A DNA stretch of 64,000 nt from JAUUZT01 sp964654015 (GCA_964654015.1 CAZZHQ010000002.1:1-64000); one strand, 5' to 3'; shown: positions 10,701-18,775, numbered from the stretch's first letter. The notes: generated by a model not told the origin, from the sequence alone. Numbers and translations are program-made.

Positions 10701-11286
10701 CATCACCGTCAGCACCCCGGGCTAGAACCTGCTCCATGTTAGCGATGAAGTCTTCAACTTCACCTATTAAGTAAAGATTTACTGTTTGAAAAGTTCCCGA
10801 AGAGTCATTCCATTCAAACTCTTGCCTTATCGCTTGAGATCCCAGGGAGATTTCTTTCAGCCTTGGGTTGTATGACTCATCCATCACCGGTGTTGTTGCA
10901 GGGGCTGATGGGAAATAATATCTCTTTTCTTGAGGAAGATATCCTCGAGGGCTAGCTCTCACCACGGCACAAACCTCACCCTGGTTTCCAGCTAAGGGAA
11001 GTGGCGAACTATGCCACATGCCCGACGCTGCTTTTTGCATCTCTCCCTTAATCCTCAGGGGTAGTCCCTGGGCAGTAAACAGCTCATATTCTACTGTTGC
11101 CTCAGTTAGTGGACTCCCACTGCTAGCCAGGAAGACCTTCAATGAAACATCGCTATTTCCTTCAGCCACAGTGACATACATATTGAAGGAATCAGGTGAG
11201 GCGTAAACTAGAAGAGGCATAAAAAGGCTGGTAACCAGCAGAGCGATACAAATAACAGTTATGTTAAAAACCTTATTGTTTTTCAT
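7747..11286 (-). CDS. Secreted beta-helix protein with choice-of-anchor-Q-like end and type I dockerin
   Basis: 1179 residues. A signal peptide ends near LVYASPDS. The N-terminal part (to about residue 480) holds beta-rich domains, including one with a YGDPHLLQAGG segment. A right-handed beta-helix follows (about 485-960): SIQAAIDAALDGATI, then GGGIYA/GGGLYI coils, ending in YDVGADEH, the usual end of choice-of-anchor-Q repeats. An HYDIN/ASPM-like Ig domain (IVVTPANLDFGNV) and a two-loop type I dockerin complete it, with a 12-residue tail. The start ATG at 11286 has only a weak ribosome binding site. Its dockerin DNA (about 7775-7989) is nearly identical to that of the 4700 gene. Likely a surface or extracellular polysaccharide-binding or degrading protein. 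Confidence 0.85.
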   Translation of the reverse strand: MKNNKVFNITVICIALLVTSLFMPLLVYASPDSFNMYVTVAEGNSDVSLKVFLASSGSPLTEATVEYELFTAQGLPLRIKGEMQKAASGMWHSSPLPLAGNQGEVCAVVRASPRGYLPQEKRYYFPSAPATTPVMDESYNPRLKEISLGSQAIRQEFEWNDSSGTFQTVNLYLIGEVEDFIANMEQVLARGADGDGLILGRDCGLPYYYWQDGASWHTLADMTRYMGYDSRAEAIASRGDNLYTQECADGYTRVESYEPWAAIVLANGWKVEVTQEYTQWGHEVKITVPISSPSPYRESYVYGDPHLLQAGGTQQQELAAIGEYVFDLGSYTLTLSCMKSNAGFSLVTAMNITGPNNYLLTMGRNGEVKVSGDSDGDPQASPSLPGDPEIEFIEAPTNEATLNSSEVTIKMEANEFLQQATLHFGEDSYPMTDMDGDKGLRWEKSLSGLTADTYLFHVTGVDLDDDSGTSSEWQVSLEAGNLCVEAYGSIQAAIDAALDGATIQVPTGTYNENITIDKSLTLQGGWSANCSSRISTDPADTIIDGGDNSRVATIDGSYNVTIEGLTIRNGEASGLGGGPSNADAGGGIYARDATIAIKTCDITGNVASNTGLAYGGGVYLENLAAGSQITDCNIEDNFAAGNNSITECSFGGGLYIKDSAGITASGNTIEGNIASMGDQGKGGGMFASGTTMDFNNNQVLTNTAGSNWGAGGGLCLESIQGQLNGNTIQGNIGGYSDDGWGGGALIEFTTDVTMHGNTIKENIASQGGDGRGGGLDIFTSNITLSANTIVGNIASGNGATTEWGGGLCLSTILNRTVSLTNNIVAQNEAADGAGIYILNWGSGYADNYEVNLYHNTLADNSGDGVNCAADGRKITLAMTNNIVSGHGMGISTTGVVNATIDHTLFFNNTDDGIVGSNPVYGDPAFIGGENYHITNASAAIDAGVDAGITTDIDGQTRPQGAGYDVGADEHIPGIVVTPANLDFGNVTVDENPDAQEITITNNGDAILTYAISDYSTFATWNSWDHLEGASATQPWKNYMLSGVSKFNDCPWLDESPFSGSVAPGGSNNITVSVNSTWLTPGDFTANIKISSNDPFEPEVVVPVSLQVILFIPGDANGDGLLNALDITTVEMIVGGILAPTPGADANGDGFLNALDITTTEMIVGGIPVKGIEKWGVQGF

Positions 11287-11724
11287 CAGACATTACCAGA
11301 CTTATTATATATATCAGTTTCTTAATATGTCATTTATTATACTCTATGTCAACTCTTTTCACTACTAAAGCTCAAAATTAATCCTGTTCTTACTGCTTAC
11401 GTTTGCATTACCTGAGTCACCATCTCCTGATTACATTCCCATGCTAACCCAAATTTAGCAGTTAAATCGAATATTTTAGTAGCACTACCTGAATAAGTAG
11501 CTGGCAATCACCAGTGGGGAGCTAGGTTTGCTTCGTCAATCTTCCTGGCTTGTGAGAGGGATAGGTTTCCAATGATGGACTTCTCCTGCGGAGCATATCA
11601 ACCGTTAGCATCTATGCCTCCGGTGCTATATTGCTTGTGGAGGTGAAGACTACCATGTTCCAGTCTTCTGCCAGGGTGGAGTGTATGTATGCCCTGGCAT
11701 TTCTCACGTGCAAATATCACAGCT
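11287..11724. other. Gene-free AT-rich spacer
   Basis: About 440 bases between the beta-helix gene (minus) and the dockerin pseudogene (minus). No open frame with a credible start, no clear hairpin and no known RNA were recognised. It probably carries the promoter of the beta-helix gene near 11290-11350, but no strong -35/-10 pair is visible. Confidence 0.5.
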
Positions 11725-12145
11725 TTAGCAAGGCACAGATTCAAGTGTGGCGACATCTGCTGGTAATTCCCACAAAGGTTTGAACAACACGCCCAGAGTT
11801 CCCTCAGGGTCAACAAGCCATTGGGCAATATGCATGGCATCTACTATGGTCACGTCACTATCATCTGTGGCATCAGCACAGGTAAGCTGGTCTGCATCGA
11901 AGGCTCTGAGGCCAGCCTTGTACTGAGCGATAAACATGGCATCCGTGATGCTAACACAACTATCCAGGGTAGTATCACCCTCCATGCAAGCCCATAAAGT
12001 AGTCACCGCTGCATCTTGGGCATAGCTATCAGACCACACATCACTGCCCTGTACCCACAACCGAGAAAATCAGTGACAAACACAAGATAAGATATGCACC
12101 CGTTTTTAGCCAGGTATATTTCTTATTGAATTGCAGTTTATTCAT
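11725..12145 (-). pseudogene. Decayed paralogue of the C39/dockerin gene, with a large internal deletion
   Basis: From ATG 12145, preceded by GGAGGTTAGGG, the frame reads MNKLQFNKKYTWLKTGAY..., closely matching the signal peptide of the 4700-7222 protein, then stops at TGA after SVVGTGQ. In another frame the sequence continues as WVQGSDVWSDSYAQD (matching WLQGSDIWSASY near the end of the fibronectin domain there), followed by a dockerin-like pair (DSCVSITDAMFIAQY, DSDVTIVDAMHIAQW) and a stop at 11725. Thus the peptidase and most of the FN3 domain are lost, and the signal peptide is joined out of frame to the C-terminus. The join lies in GTGGGTACAGGG near 12050, a short stretch similar in both parents. 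The dockerin is of a different subtype from the other two. Confidence 0.75.
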
Positions 12146-12151
12146 TTTCCC

Positions 12152-12423
12152 TAACCTCCAAATCATTCAACCCCTATACCACTATTCGACGGTCTTCCGT
12201 TACCTTTTTAGAATACCTTAAAAAACGTAGATGCATAGTTTACTCGTTCGTCCCAATTTGTCAATACCGCTGGAGTGTGGATTAAAAATGATAATTGTTC
12301 GCTCTTTTATCATTTTTATCCTGTTTCATAGAGCACCGTATTTTTAAATAGAATAAACTTATATCGGAAACATTCGTTATTATTTATATGCTTCAGTTTT
12401 AGGACTTATTAAGGGGCGTCAAT
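12152..12423. repeat. 272-bp control-region duplication, copy B
   Basis: Identical by eye to 7229-7500. It carries the same minus-strand promoter (TTGACA 12264-12259, TAAACT 12242-12237) and 11-bp palindrome (about 12284-12317), here in front of the dockerin pseudogene. It also forms the far upstream region of the divergent TIG-protein gene at 12538. The stretch 12424-12537 adds only that gene's ribosome binding site (GAGGTGG). Confidence 0.85.
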
Positions 12424-12537
12424 GATTTTCGTTTATAATGTTAATGTAATAAATGAAAAATTAATGGATATGCTTTATAATTAACGTAAGTACTTTGTGA
12501 CTGACTGAAATAATTAACTTGAGGTGGAATATTAAAA

Positions 12538-13491
12538 ATGAAATATAAGAAGATTTTGCATATGTTGGTAGTGGGTATTCTCCTGTCTCTTATGCTGGTG
12601 TCTATACCTGCTTCCCAGGTATTCGCTGCCGAGAGAATTGATCTGGACCCTGAAGAGGGAGAAATCAAGGACACTATTGATATCGATGGAAGGGGTTTTG
12701 CAGAAAGTACAAACAGCCCTGACTATGACGACAGCAGTGTTGATATCTATTTCTCTGTTGATGAAGCTGATGAAGGTGATGACATTGATACTGAAGTTGA
12801 CGATTATGAACTGGTGAAGTCGCTGAGCGTTGACGAGAATGGTGAGTTCAGTTCGAGTTTTAAGGTTCCCAGTAAACTAACTGATGGTGATACAGATAAG
12901 GACGTGAAGGGCGGCACATACTACGTTTACGTGACTAAAGAAGATGATGAAACGATTCTGGCGGTTGCTGAGTTTACAGTTTTGTCTGCCGAGATTGAGC
13001 TGGACCCTGTTAAGGGAACAGTAGGTACCGAGGTTGACATTACAGGCATAGATTTTGCTAACTCTGATGATATAACCGTAGAGTTCGATAGTGATGGCCT
13101 GGACATAGACAGCGGTGATGAAAGTACTGACAGCAGCGGTGATTTTGACTGCACCGTTATTATCCCTGAGGCTTATGCCGGTGAACATACGATAACCGTC
13201 ACCGATGAGTCGGATAATGCGGCTGAAGCGACTTTTACGGTGGAACCAGAGATAAGTGTTACTCCTGAAAGCGCCGCGCCGGGTGATTCGATGACAGTTT
13301 CAGGTACGGGCTTTGCTGCCTCTGAAAGTGTGGCTATCGATTTTGATGGCGACGAGGTAAAAACTGGCAGTACGAACAGCGACGGAAGCTTTCAGTTGAG
13401 TTTCAATGTTCCTGCAAAGTTCCTGCAAAAAGCGCTGGCAGCTATAAGATATTTACTGAAGACGATGATGGTAATGAAGCAGACGAAGTAG
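12538..13491 (+). CDS. TIG-repeat surface protein, N-terminal part (frameshifted)
   Basis: ATG 12538 follows GAGGTGG by about 10 nt. A signal peptide (MKYKKILHM..., cleavage near VFAAE) is followed by an acidic, Asp-rich chain of three IPT/TIG-like Ig domains, each starting with a LDPxxGxxGxxxxIxGxxFA pattern (residues about 34-150, 150-235, 237-300). The frame then leaves the domain: after FNVPAK it reads FLQKALAAIRY... and stops at 13491. The cause is an 11-bp tandem duplication (GTTCCTGCAAA twice, about 13408-13429). Removing one copy gives FNVPAKSAGSYKIF and continues without stops to 14159. As it stands the protein would be secreted without its membrane anchor. Confidence 0.8.
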   Translation: MKYKKILHMLVVGILLSLMLVSIPASQVFAAERIDLDPEEGEIKDTIDIDGRGFAESTNSPDYDDSSVDIYFSVDEADEGDDIDTEVDDYELVKSLSVDENGEFSSSFKVPSKLTDGDTDKDVKGGTYYVYVTKEDDETILAVAEFTVLSAEIELDPVKGTVGTEVDITGIDFANSDDITVEFDSDGLDIDSGDESTDSSGDFDCTVIIPEAYAGEHTITVTDESDNAAEATFTVEPEISVTPESAAPGDSMTVSGTGFAASESVAIDFDGDEVKTGSTNSDGSFQLSFNVPAKFLQKALAAIRYLLKTMMVMKQTK

Positions 13492-14159
13492 ATTTTACTA
13501 TTACTTCAACAGTACAGCTTAGTAAGACGGCAGGGAATGTTGGTGATACCTTTACGGTAAGTGGTTCCGGCTTTACTCCCAGTTCTGGCATCAGCATAGT
13601 TTTTATTATGAAGACGACAACGGTCACTGCTAATGCCGATGGAGAGTTCTCGTCAACTGTTACTGTTCCCCCTGGGAAGAGCGGTCAGCAGTCGATTACC
13701 GTATCTGGCGGCGGCACCACGGTAACCCTGACTTATACTGTGGACTCAATAGCTCCGCAGGCTCCTCTGCCATTGCTGCCAGCTAATGGTGAAAAAGTAA
13801 ACTCGCAGCCACGCTTTGACTGGAAGGATGTTACTGACCCCAGCGCACCGGTCACTTATACACTCCAGATTTCAACTGATGGCAGCTTTGCTTCTACAGT
13901 GCTGGAGAAAACAGGACTGACTCGATCAGAATACACTCTTAGTGAGGGAGAGAAGCTTACACCGGGCAGTGATGGAGATCCCTACTACTGGCGGGTACAG
14001 TCAATAGATGCTGCCGGCAATGAAAGCCCCTGGACAGGCCGGGGGACAATTTTTATCAGCTTCAGTTTAGCGATGCTGCCTGTGTGGGTTAAATATCTGT
14101 TAATAGGCATTGGCGGAGCGGTACTGTTCCTGGTTGGCTATGTGCTGGGTAGGAAGTAA
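13430..14159 (+). pseudogene. TIG-repeat surface protein, C-terminal part with membrane anchor
   Basis: The continuation of the 12538 gene in the frame restored by deleting one 11-bp repeat unit: SAGSYKIFTEDDDGNEADE, a fourth TIG-like domain (LSKTAGNVGDTFTVSGSGF), then a fibronectin-like domain with SIAPQAPLPLLPANG and YYWRVQSIDAAGNESPW, and finally a transmembrane helix (VKYLLIGIGGAVLFLVGYVL) with basic end GRK. An internal ATG at 13608 is in frame but has no good ribosome binding site, so separate translation is doubtful. Without a frame change this anchor is not made. Confidence 0.7.
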
Positions 14160-14230
14160 TAGATAATCAAAGACGATATTAACCCCTTAAGTGTATAAAA
14201 GAGCATAGCAAACAGAAGCCCTTATGGGGG

Positions 14231-14284
14231 TTGACAAATAGTAAAATATCGTCCATATTATAGTCCAACTATAATATGGACGAT
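14231..14284 (+). promoter_or_regulatory. Promoter with palindromic operator overlapping the start codon
   Basis: TTGACA at 14231-14236 is followed after 17 nt by CATATT (14254-14259), a fair -10. A perfect 17-bp inverted repeat, ATCGTCCATATTATAGT (14248-14264) and its complement (14268-14284), covers the -10 region, the expected transcription start and the ATG at 14276. No Shine-Dalgarno sequence is present. This fits a tightly repressed, possibly leaderless transcript; equally, a hairpin in the RNA could hide the start codon. Confidence 0.55.
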
Positions 14285-15523
14285 AATATTGAAGGTATCA
14301 CATATAAACCTCGTACACTGGAGACCTTTTTCAGGGATGCAGAACAGCATTTTCCTGTTCTGCTGGTAACAGGACCTCGCCAGGTGGGGAAAACAACGTT
14401 TTTACAGCAGCTAAGCAAAGGAAGCAGGACCTGTATAACGCTGGACGATCCTATGCTGCGTGATTTGGCAAAGCAAGACCCTGCCTTGTTTCTACAACGT
14501 TTTCAGCCTCCATTGATGATTGACGAAATACAATATGCACCGGAGCTGTTGCCATTTATCAAGATGCAGGTGGATAGGGAACATAAACCAGGGATGTTCT
14601 GGCTAACTGGCTCTCAACAGTTTCATCTTATGAAAGGGGTGTCGGAATCCCTTGCTGGTCGGGTGGCAGTGTTGAATATGCTGGGATTCTCCCTGCGAGA
14701 GCGCCGCAACTCGTCTGGGGATGACGTTCCTTTTCTCCCGAATGACATAACGCTGCTGGAACGATTGAAACGTAGTAAGCCTTTTACTCTAATGGAGCTA
14801 TATCGTACGATCTGGCGAGGAGCGTTTCCTGTGATTGCTCTGGATGAAGAAATTAACCGGGACTTGTTTTATAGCTCTTATCTACAGACCTATCTTCAAA
14901 GGGACGTCCGGGATCTGGCACGTGTTGGTGACGAGATGGCTTTCCTGCGCTTTCTACGGGTGGTGGCTGCGAGAACAGGGCAAATACTTAATATAGCCGA
15001 AATGGCACGTGATGTAGATGTCGCTCACGCGACAGCTAAAAACTGGCTTTCTATTCTGCAGACATCAGGAATCATTTATCTGCTCGAGCCTTTCTATAGT
15101 AACCTGACCAAACGTATGGTAAAGGCGCCAAAGCTATATTTTCTGGACACCGGTCTTTGTAGTTATCTGACAGAGTGGTCCAGTCCGGAAACACTTGAGG
15201 CGGGTGCCATGTCCGGGGCGATTCTGGAAACCTGGATTTTAAGTGAAATACTCAAAAGCTACTGGCACGCAGGCCGTCAGGCTCCTATTTATTACTACAG
15301 GGATAAAGATATGAAAGAAATAGACATGTTAATTATACGGGATGGGACGATATATCCTCTTGAGTTTAAAAAGAGTTCAGCGCCAAGGAGAGACAGTATT
15401 CGGCACTTCAATGTCCTGAAAAGGCTGAATATGCCCATTGGACAGGGTGGTGTCATTTGCCTGTCTGAAACGTTATTACCCCTTACTGAAATGATTTCCG
15501 CTATTCCTGTTTCAGTACTGTAA
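14276..15523 (+). CDS. AAA_14 / DUF4143 ATP-binding protein
   Basis: 415 residues. Walker A is GPRQVGKTT (about residue 33), Walker B is LMIDEIQYAP (about 79), and a sensor-like LTGSQQFHLM follows. The DUF4143 domain (about 200-370) contains YLQTYLQRDVRDLARVGDE and ends with the nuclease-fold-like YYYRDKDMKEIDMLI...YPLEFKK. This is the usual layout of the large AAA_14/DUF4143 family, found as solitary genes in many bacteria and archaea and often linked to mobile or toxin-antitoxin-like genes; its exact role is unsettled. It stands alone with its own palindromic promoter, suggesting self-regulation. Confidence 0.85.
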   Translation: MDDNIEGITYKPRTLETFFRDAEQHFPVLLVTGPRQVGKTTFLQQLSKGSRTCITLDDPMLRDLAKQDPALFLQRFQPPLMIDEIQYAPELLPFIKMQVDREHKPGMFWLTGSQQFHLMKGVSESLAGRVAVLNMLGFSLRERRNSSGDDVPFLPNDITLLERLKRSKPFTLMELYRTIWRGAFPVIALDEEINRDLFYSSYLQTYLQRDVRDLARVGDEMAFLRFLRVVAARTGQILNIAEMARDVDVAHATAKNWLSILQTSGIIYLLEPFYSNLTKRMVKAPKLYFLDTGLCSYLTEWSSPETLEAGAMSGAILETWILSEILKSYWHAGRQAPIYYYRDKDMKEIDMLIIRDGTIYPLEFKKSSAPRRDSIRHFNVLKRLNMPIGQGGVICLSETLLPLTEMISAIPVSVL

Positions 15524-15578
15524 TGAATATACTGGGACAATTAACAGGCTGGTTTTATAGTCCTCCCCAATAAATGTT

Positions 15579-15630
15579 ATCAACATAAAATCCACAAATT
15601 ATCAACATTTATTTAACAATCCATCAACAT
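15579..15630. repeat. Three ATCAACAT direct repeats at 22-bp spacing
   Basis: ATCAACAT occurs at 15579-15586, 15601-15608 and 15623-15630, exactly 22 bp (about two helical turns) apart, so all three face the same side of the DNA. The array ends 15 bp before the -35 box at 15645. The position and phasing suggest a multi-site activator or repressor binding region for the downstream gene. Confidence 0.55.
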
Positions 15631-15644
15631 CTGTATATTCCCTG

Positions 15645-15693
15645 TTTACAACAATTAGCCGCGGGGGTATAGTAAGCCCGAAACTACTTTCGG
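15645..15693 (+). promoter_or_regulatory. Promoter of the hydroxyacid dehydrogenase/aldolase operon, with leader hairpin
   Basis: TTTACA (15645-15650), 17 nt, TATAGT (15668-15673), then AAGCC and a small hairpin CCGAAA/TTTCGG (15678-15683 and 15688-15693) just before the ribosome binding site GGAGGAGG. The same layout, TTTACA-17-TATAGTAAGCC plus hairpin, precedes the paralogous aldolase at 20012. Confidence 0.6.
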
Positions 15694-15710
15694 AGGAGGA
15701 TAGATTAAAC

Positions 15711-16754
15711 ATGGCGAGAAAAGTTGTAATTGGAATTACCAGGGACAGGTACAATGATAAAGGTCAGTTTTTGAACTCCGATACAGGGGTAAAGTTGCTC
15801 GAAGGGATACCGGGAGTTGAGATACGAAAGTTGGCCGAGATTAAACCTGAAATCACTCCGGAGCAAATTCGGGGAATGGATATGGTAATCAGCGGACTGG
15901 CTAAGTGGATGGCAAGCAGCCTTGCCGGAAACGACCGGCTTATCTCCATACATCGCTGTGGTGTTGGATTCGATGCGGTCAATGTGCCGGAGATGACCGC
16001 TGCCGATGTGATGCTTACCATCACTCCCAATGCGGTGCGTAGACCGATGGCGGTGACCATCATGACATTTCTACTGGCGCTGAGCATGCGCCTGATGCTC
16101 AAAGACAGGATGACCCGTGAGGGTCGCTGGGCTGAAAAGGAAGATAATGATGGTTATGGACTGGTTGGCAAAACTCTCGGCTCTATCGGTACAGGAAATA
16201 TCGGACATGATATGTTCCGCTTGGCAAAACCCTTTGGCATGAGGCATATCGCTTATGACCCCTATATTAAAGAGTCAGTCCTTGCGGATGTCGACGTCAA
16301 GCTGGTGGATATGGATACACTGCTGGCTGAATCGGACTTCGTCAATATAAGCTGTCCGCTGAATGACAGCACCCGCGGCCTGGTCGGTGAGAAAGAGTTC
16401 AAAAAAATGAAGAATACTGCTTTCCTGATAAACACCGCGCGCGGACCAATCGTCGATGAGGCGGCGCTAATCAGGGCGCTCAAGGAAGGCTGGATTCGTG
16501 GCGCTGGTATCGATGTTTTTGAAAAGGAACCAACGCCCATCGACAATCCTTTGCTCAAGATGGACAACATAATCGTTGCTCCTCATGCGCTGGGACACAC
16601 GGAGGAAATACGCAGTAACATGATAAATGAGCTGGTTGAGCAGATATCCCAGGTCATAGGAGGAGAGGCGCCGAAGGCATCACCCAACCGCCAGGTATGG
16701 GAGCAGCCAGGTTTCCAGGCGAAGTTGAAGAGACTTCAGGCAGAGATAAAGTAG
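15711..16754 (+). CDS. D-isomer-specific 2-hydroxyacid dehydrogenase
   Basis: 347 residues; ATG after GGAGGAGG. NAD(P)-dependent, cytoplasmic, family of phosphoglycerate/hydroxypyruvate reductases. The Rossmann motif is GSIGTGNIGHDMF (about residue 158); the catalytic Arg lies in NTARGPIVDE (about 243), the Glu in DVFEKEPTP (about 271) and the His in APHALGH (about 289). The substrate cannot be read from the sequence. It is followed 74 bp later by an HpcH/HpaI aldolase in the same direction, and a close full-length paralogue lies at 18776-19819. Pairing with an aldolase suggests interconversion of a 2-hydroxy and a 2-oxo acid that the aldolase cleaves or forms. Confidence 0.88.
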   Translation: MARKVVIGITRDRYNDKGQFLNSDTGVKLLEGIPGVEIRKLAEIKPEITPEQIRGMDMVISGLAKWMASSLAGNDRLISIHRCGVGFDAVNVPEMTAADVMLTITPNAVRRPMAVTIMTFLLALSMRLMLKDRMTREGRWAEKEDNDGYGLVGKTLGSIGTGNIGHDMFRLAKPFGMRHIAYDPYIKESVLADVDVKLVDMDTLLAESDFVNISCPLNDSTRGLVGEKEFKKMKNTAFLINTARGPIVDEAALIRALKEGWIRGAGIDVFEKEPTPIDNPLLKMDNIIVAPHALGHTEEIRSNMINELVEQISQVIGGEAPKASPNRQVWEQPGFQAKLKRLQAEIK

Positions 16755-16828
16755 CTTCATCTTTTGCAGGTGATTAAACACCTGTTAGATTGACATAATG
16801 ATTTATCGGATAAAGGAGGTGGGTAGAT

Positions 16829-17662
16829 ATGAAGATGAATATAGGCAGGGAATACAGGGAGAGGCTTCAAGCAGGGGAAAAGATGTTTTCCGTGGCAATA
16901 GGTCCCGGAAATGACCCCCAAAAGACAGTCAGAATTGTCAAAGAGTTCGGGGCGGATTCAATAATGCTGGACAACGAGCATTCCTTGTTGGGCAAGGAGA
17001 CCATCTATCAATATATACGCGCTTGCAGGGAAAATGAGTTGCCTATCCTGATGAGAGCTGAGGAGAAAACGAGCAATTTCAGGTCGTATCTGGATAGCGG
17101 CATCAATGCTATGATGCTGCCGCGGGTAAACACGGTAGAAGAGGCGACCTATGGAGTGCGTGAATCTTATTTCCCGCCCACAGGGCATAGAGGAGCTGGC
17201 CTGGGCATGAGCCCTTATCTGCTGGATGGCCAGAAGCCCGCAGAGATGCACCTGCTGCAGATGCTGCAATACGTTAACGAAAATACCATGCTGTTTCCCA
17301 TGACAGAGAGCCTGGAAGGCTTAAGCAATCTTCCAGGGATACTGGAGTTGGAAGGCGTCACCGGCACGCTGGTTGGCGCTCATGACCTGACTATCGATAT
17401 TGCTTTTAAGACAGGGCGTATCAACCCCGATGCTTTCCGCGGAGACTTGCTCAATAGCGATATTGTACAGGAGACATTGAGGAAGATTGCTGAAACATGC
17501 AAGAGGGCAGGGAAGGTATGTGGCGTTGGTGGCTTTTCTCCGAAGGGTTATGCGGAACTGGCGAAGCTTGGTTATCAGTACTTCGGCCTGGGCTATGTAA
17601 CAAACGGAGATGTAGAAAGCTTACGTCCTGTTCTTGAAGAGGCGAGAGCCCTGATAAAGTAG
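16829..17662 (+). CDS. HpcH/HpaI-family aldolase
   Basis: 277 residues; ATG 8 nt after AAAGGAGG. TIM-barrel class II (metal-dependent) aldolase of 2-oxo acids, the family of 2,4-dihydroxyhept-2-ene-1,7-dioate aldolase and citrate lyase beta. Visible active-site elements: LDNEHSLLG (His, about 49), PILMRAEEK (Arg), MTESLEG (metal Glu, about 160) and GAHDLTIDI (metal Asp, about 183). Likely co-transcribed with the upstream dehydrogenase. Closely similar along its length to the aldolase at 20012. True substrate unknown. Confidence 0.85.
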   Translation: MKMNIGREYRERLQAGEKMFSVAIGPGNDPQKTVRIVKEFGADSIMLDNEHSLLGKETIYQYIRACRENELPILMRAEEKTSNFRSYLDSGINAMMLPRVNTVEEATYGVRESYFPPTGHRGAGLGMSPYLLDGQKPAEMHLLQMLQYVNENTMLFPMTESLEGLSNLPGILELEGVTGTLVGAHDLTIDIAFKTGRINPDAFRGDLLNSDIVQETLRKIAETCKRAGKVCGVGGFSPKGYAELAKLGYQYFGLGYVTNGDVESLRPVLEEARALIK

Positions 17663-17765
17663 CGCTGCAATCTTCTGCCGATAGCATTATCAATAAGGGG
17701 CATAACGAACAGGGTATCTTTGGGTGCTACGCATTAGACCCTGCGGTGCAGCAGACTGCTCGTTG

Positions 17766-18701
17766 CTATGCTTCAGGGTCGAGTCCTAACAGGCGGGCAG
17801 GGTTTAGCCTGACCATACGGGTGATATCATCCGGCGTAAGCCCGTATTTGAGCATGGTGCTGATAAGGAGCCTTATGCCCTCGCCCACGGACGGATGTGC
17901 CGGACCGCCAAAGTCGCTGCTCATGATGCAGTTTGCGGGTCCCTCTCCCTTTATCGCTGCGACAACTTCTGCTGGATCCCTTCTTCCACCGGTGGGAGAG
18001 ATTTCCCATGCCGTATGTTCAATGATGACCCCTTCATGGGCTAGCTTCAGCCGGTCCTGTTCGCTGAGTATTGTCTCGGAGATATAATCTGACATGGCAT
18101 GGGTAACGACTATTTTATCGATACCCAGTTGCCTGGCTTTCTCCACCACTACAAGAATCTCCTTTGCAGAAATATGCCCCGTTGCCAGTACCATGTCATA
18201 ATCTTTCACAACTTTCAGGATATCAATTAGCTCAGGAAGCAGCGTGCCATCTTTCGCCAGTATCGAGATACCGTCACCCGGTATGCTGATACCAGTCTTA
18301 CGCTCCACCAGGAATTTCGAGTTTGCGGCGGAGAAAACGGGCAACCACAATACCTTTGCCCCCATCTTTGCCGCTGACTCTACGGCAATTGCGCTCAGTC
18401 CACCGCCTTCATAATCAAGACAAATAGCGCCGAAAACCGCTATGTCTGGGACTAATTGGGAAACCACCTCGGCAAGGGAGACTGTATTGTAGAGCCTGTT
18501 TTTCAGGACAATTCCTCCAAGACCCAGCTCGCGGGCAGTTAGCACAGTTTCCAGCGCGTTTTTATGCCTGGATACACCGGGTTCAGGGGCAAAATGCGCA
18601 TGCATATCGATGGCGCCCCTGACGAGCTTTCCAATTATTGAATCATCAACCCGTCCACTGAACTCGAGATTGTACCTGTGCGTGCATATATCACCGTTCA
18701 T
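17766..18701 (-). CDS. DUF6282-type amidohydrolase-superfamily hydrolase
   Basis: 311 residues. Metal-binding motifs of the PHP/amidohydrolase TIM barrel are present: GAIDMHAHFAPEP (about residue 30), ATGHISAKE, IVVTHAMSD and a terminal MSSDFGGPAHPSVGEG. The C-terminus NPARLLGLDPEA is typical of amidohydrolases. It lies on the opposite strand between the two dehydrogenase/aldolase pairs, so it may open a lactone or cleave an amide in the same catabolic route (inference). ATG 18701 has no strong ribosome binding site. Confidence 0.8.
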   Translation of the reverse strand: MNGDICTHRYNLEFSGRVDDSIIGKLVRGAIDMHAHFAPEPGVSRHKNALETVLTARELGLGGIVLKNRLYNTVSLAEVVSQLVPDIAVFGAICLDYEGGGLSAIAVESAAKMGAKVLWLPVFSAANSKFLVERKTGISIPGDGISILAKDGTLLPELIDILKVVKDYDMVLATGHISAKEILVVVEKARQLGIDKIVVTHAMSDYISETILSEQDRLKLAHEGVIIEHTAWEISPTGGRRDPAEVVAAIKGEGPANCIMSSDFGGPAHPSVGEGIRLLISTMLKYGLTPDDITRMVRLNPARLLGLDPEA

Positions 18702-18775
18702 TTAATCCCCCGTTGCCAATATTTAGCTCTGCTAGTAGCTTTGAGTGAAAATCACATTGTGCTGAGCAGCCTGAT

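Noticed and set aside
11598..11840. 80-residue open frame on the minus strand
   Set aside because: Overlaps the dockerin pseudogene in another frame and has no protein-like features.
15577..15607. TTATCAACA twice, similar to DnaA boxes (TTATCCACA)
   Set aside because: Not consensus, only two copies, no dnaA/dnaN or AT-rich unwinding element; better explained by the 22-bp operator-like repeats.
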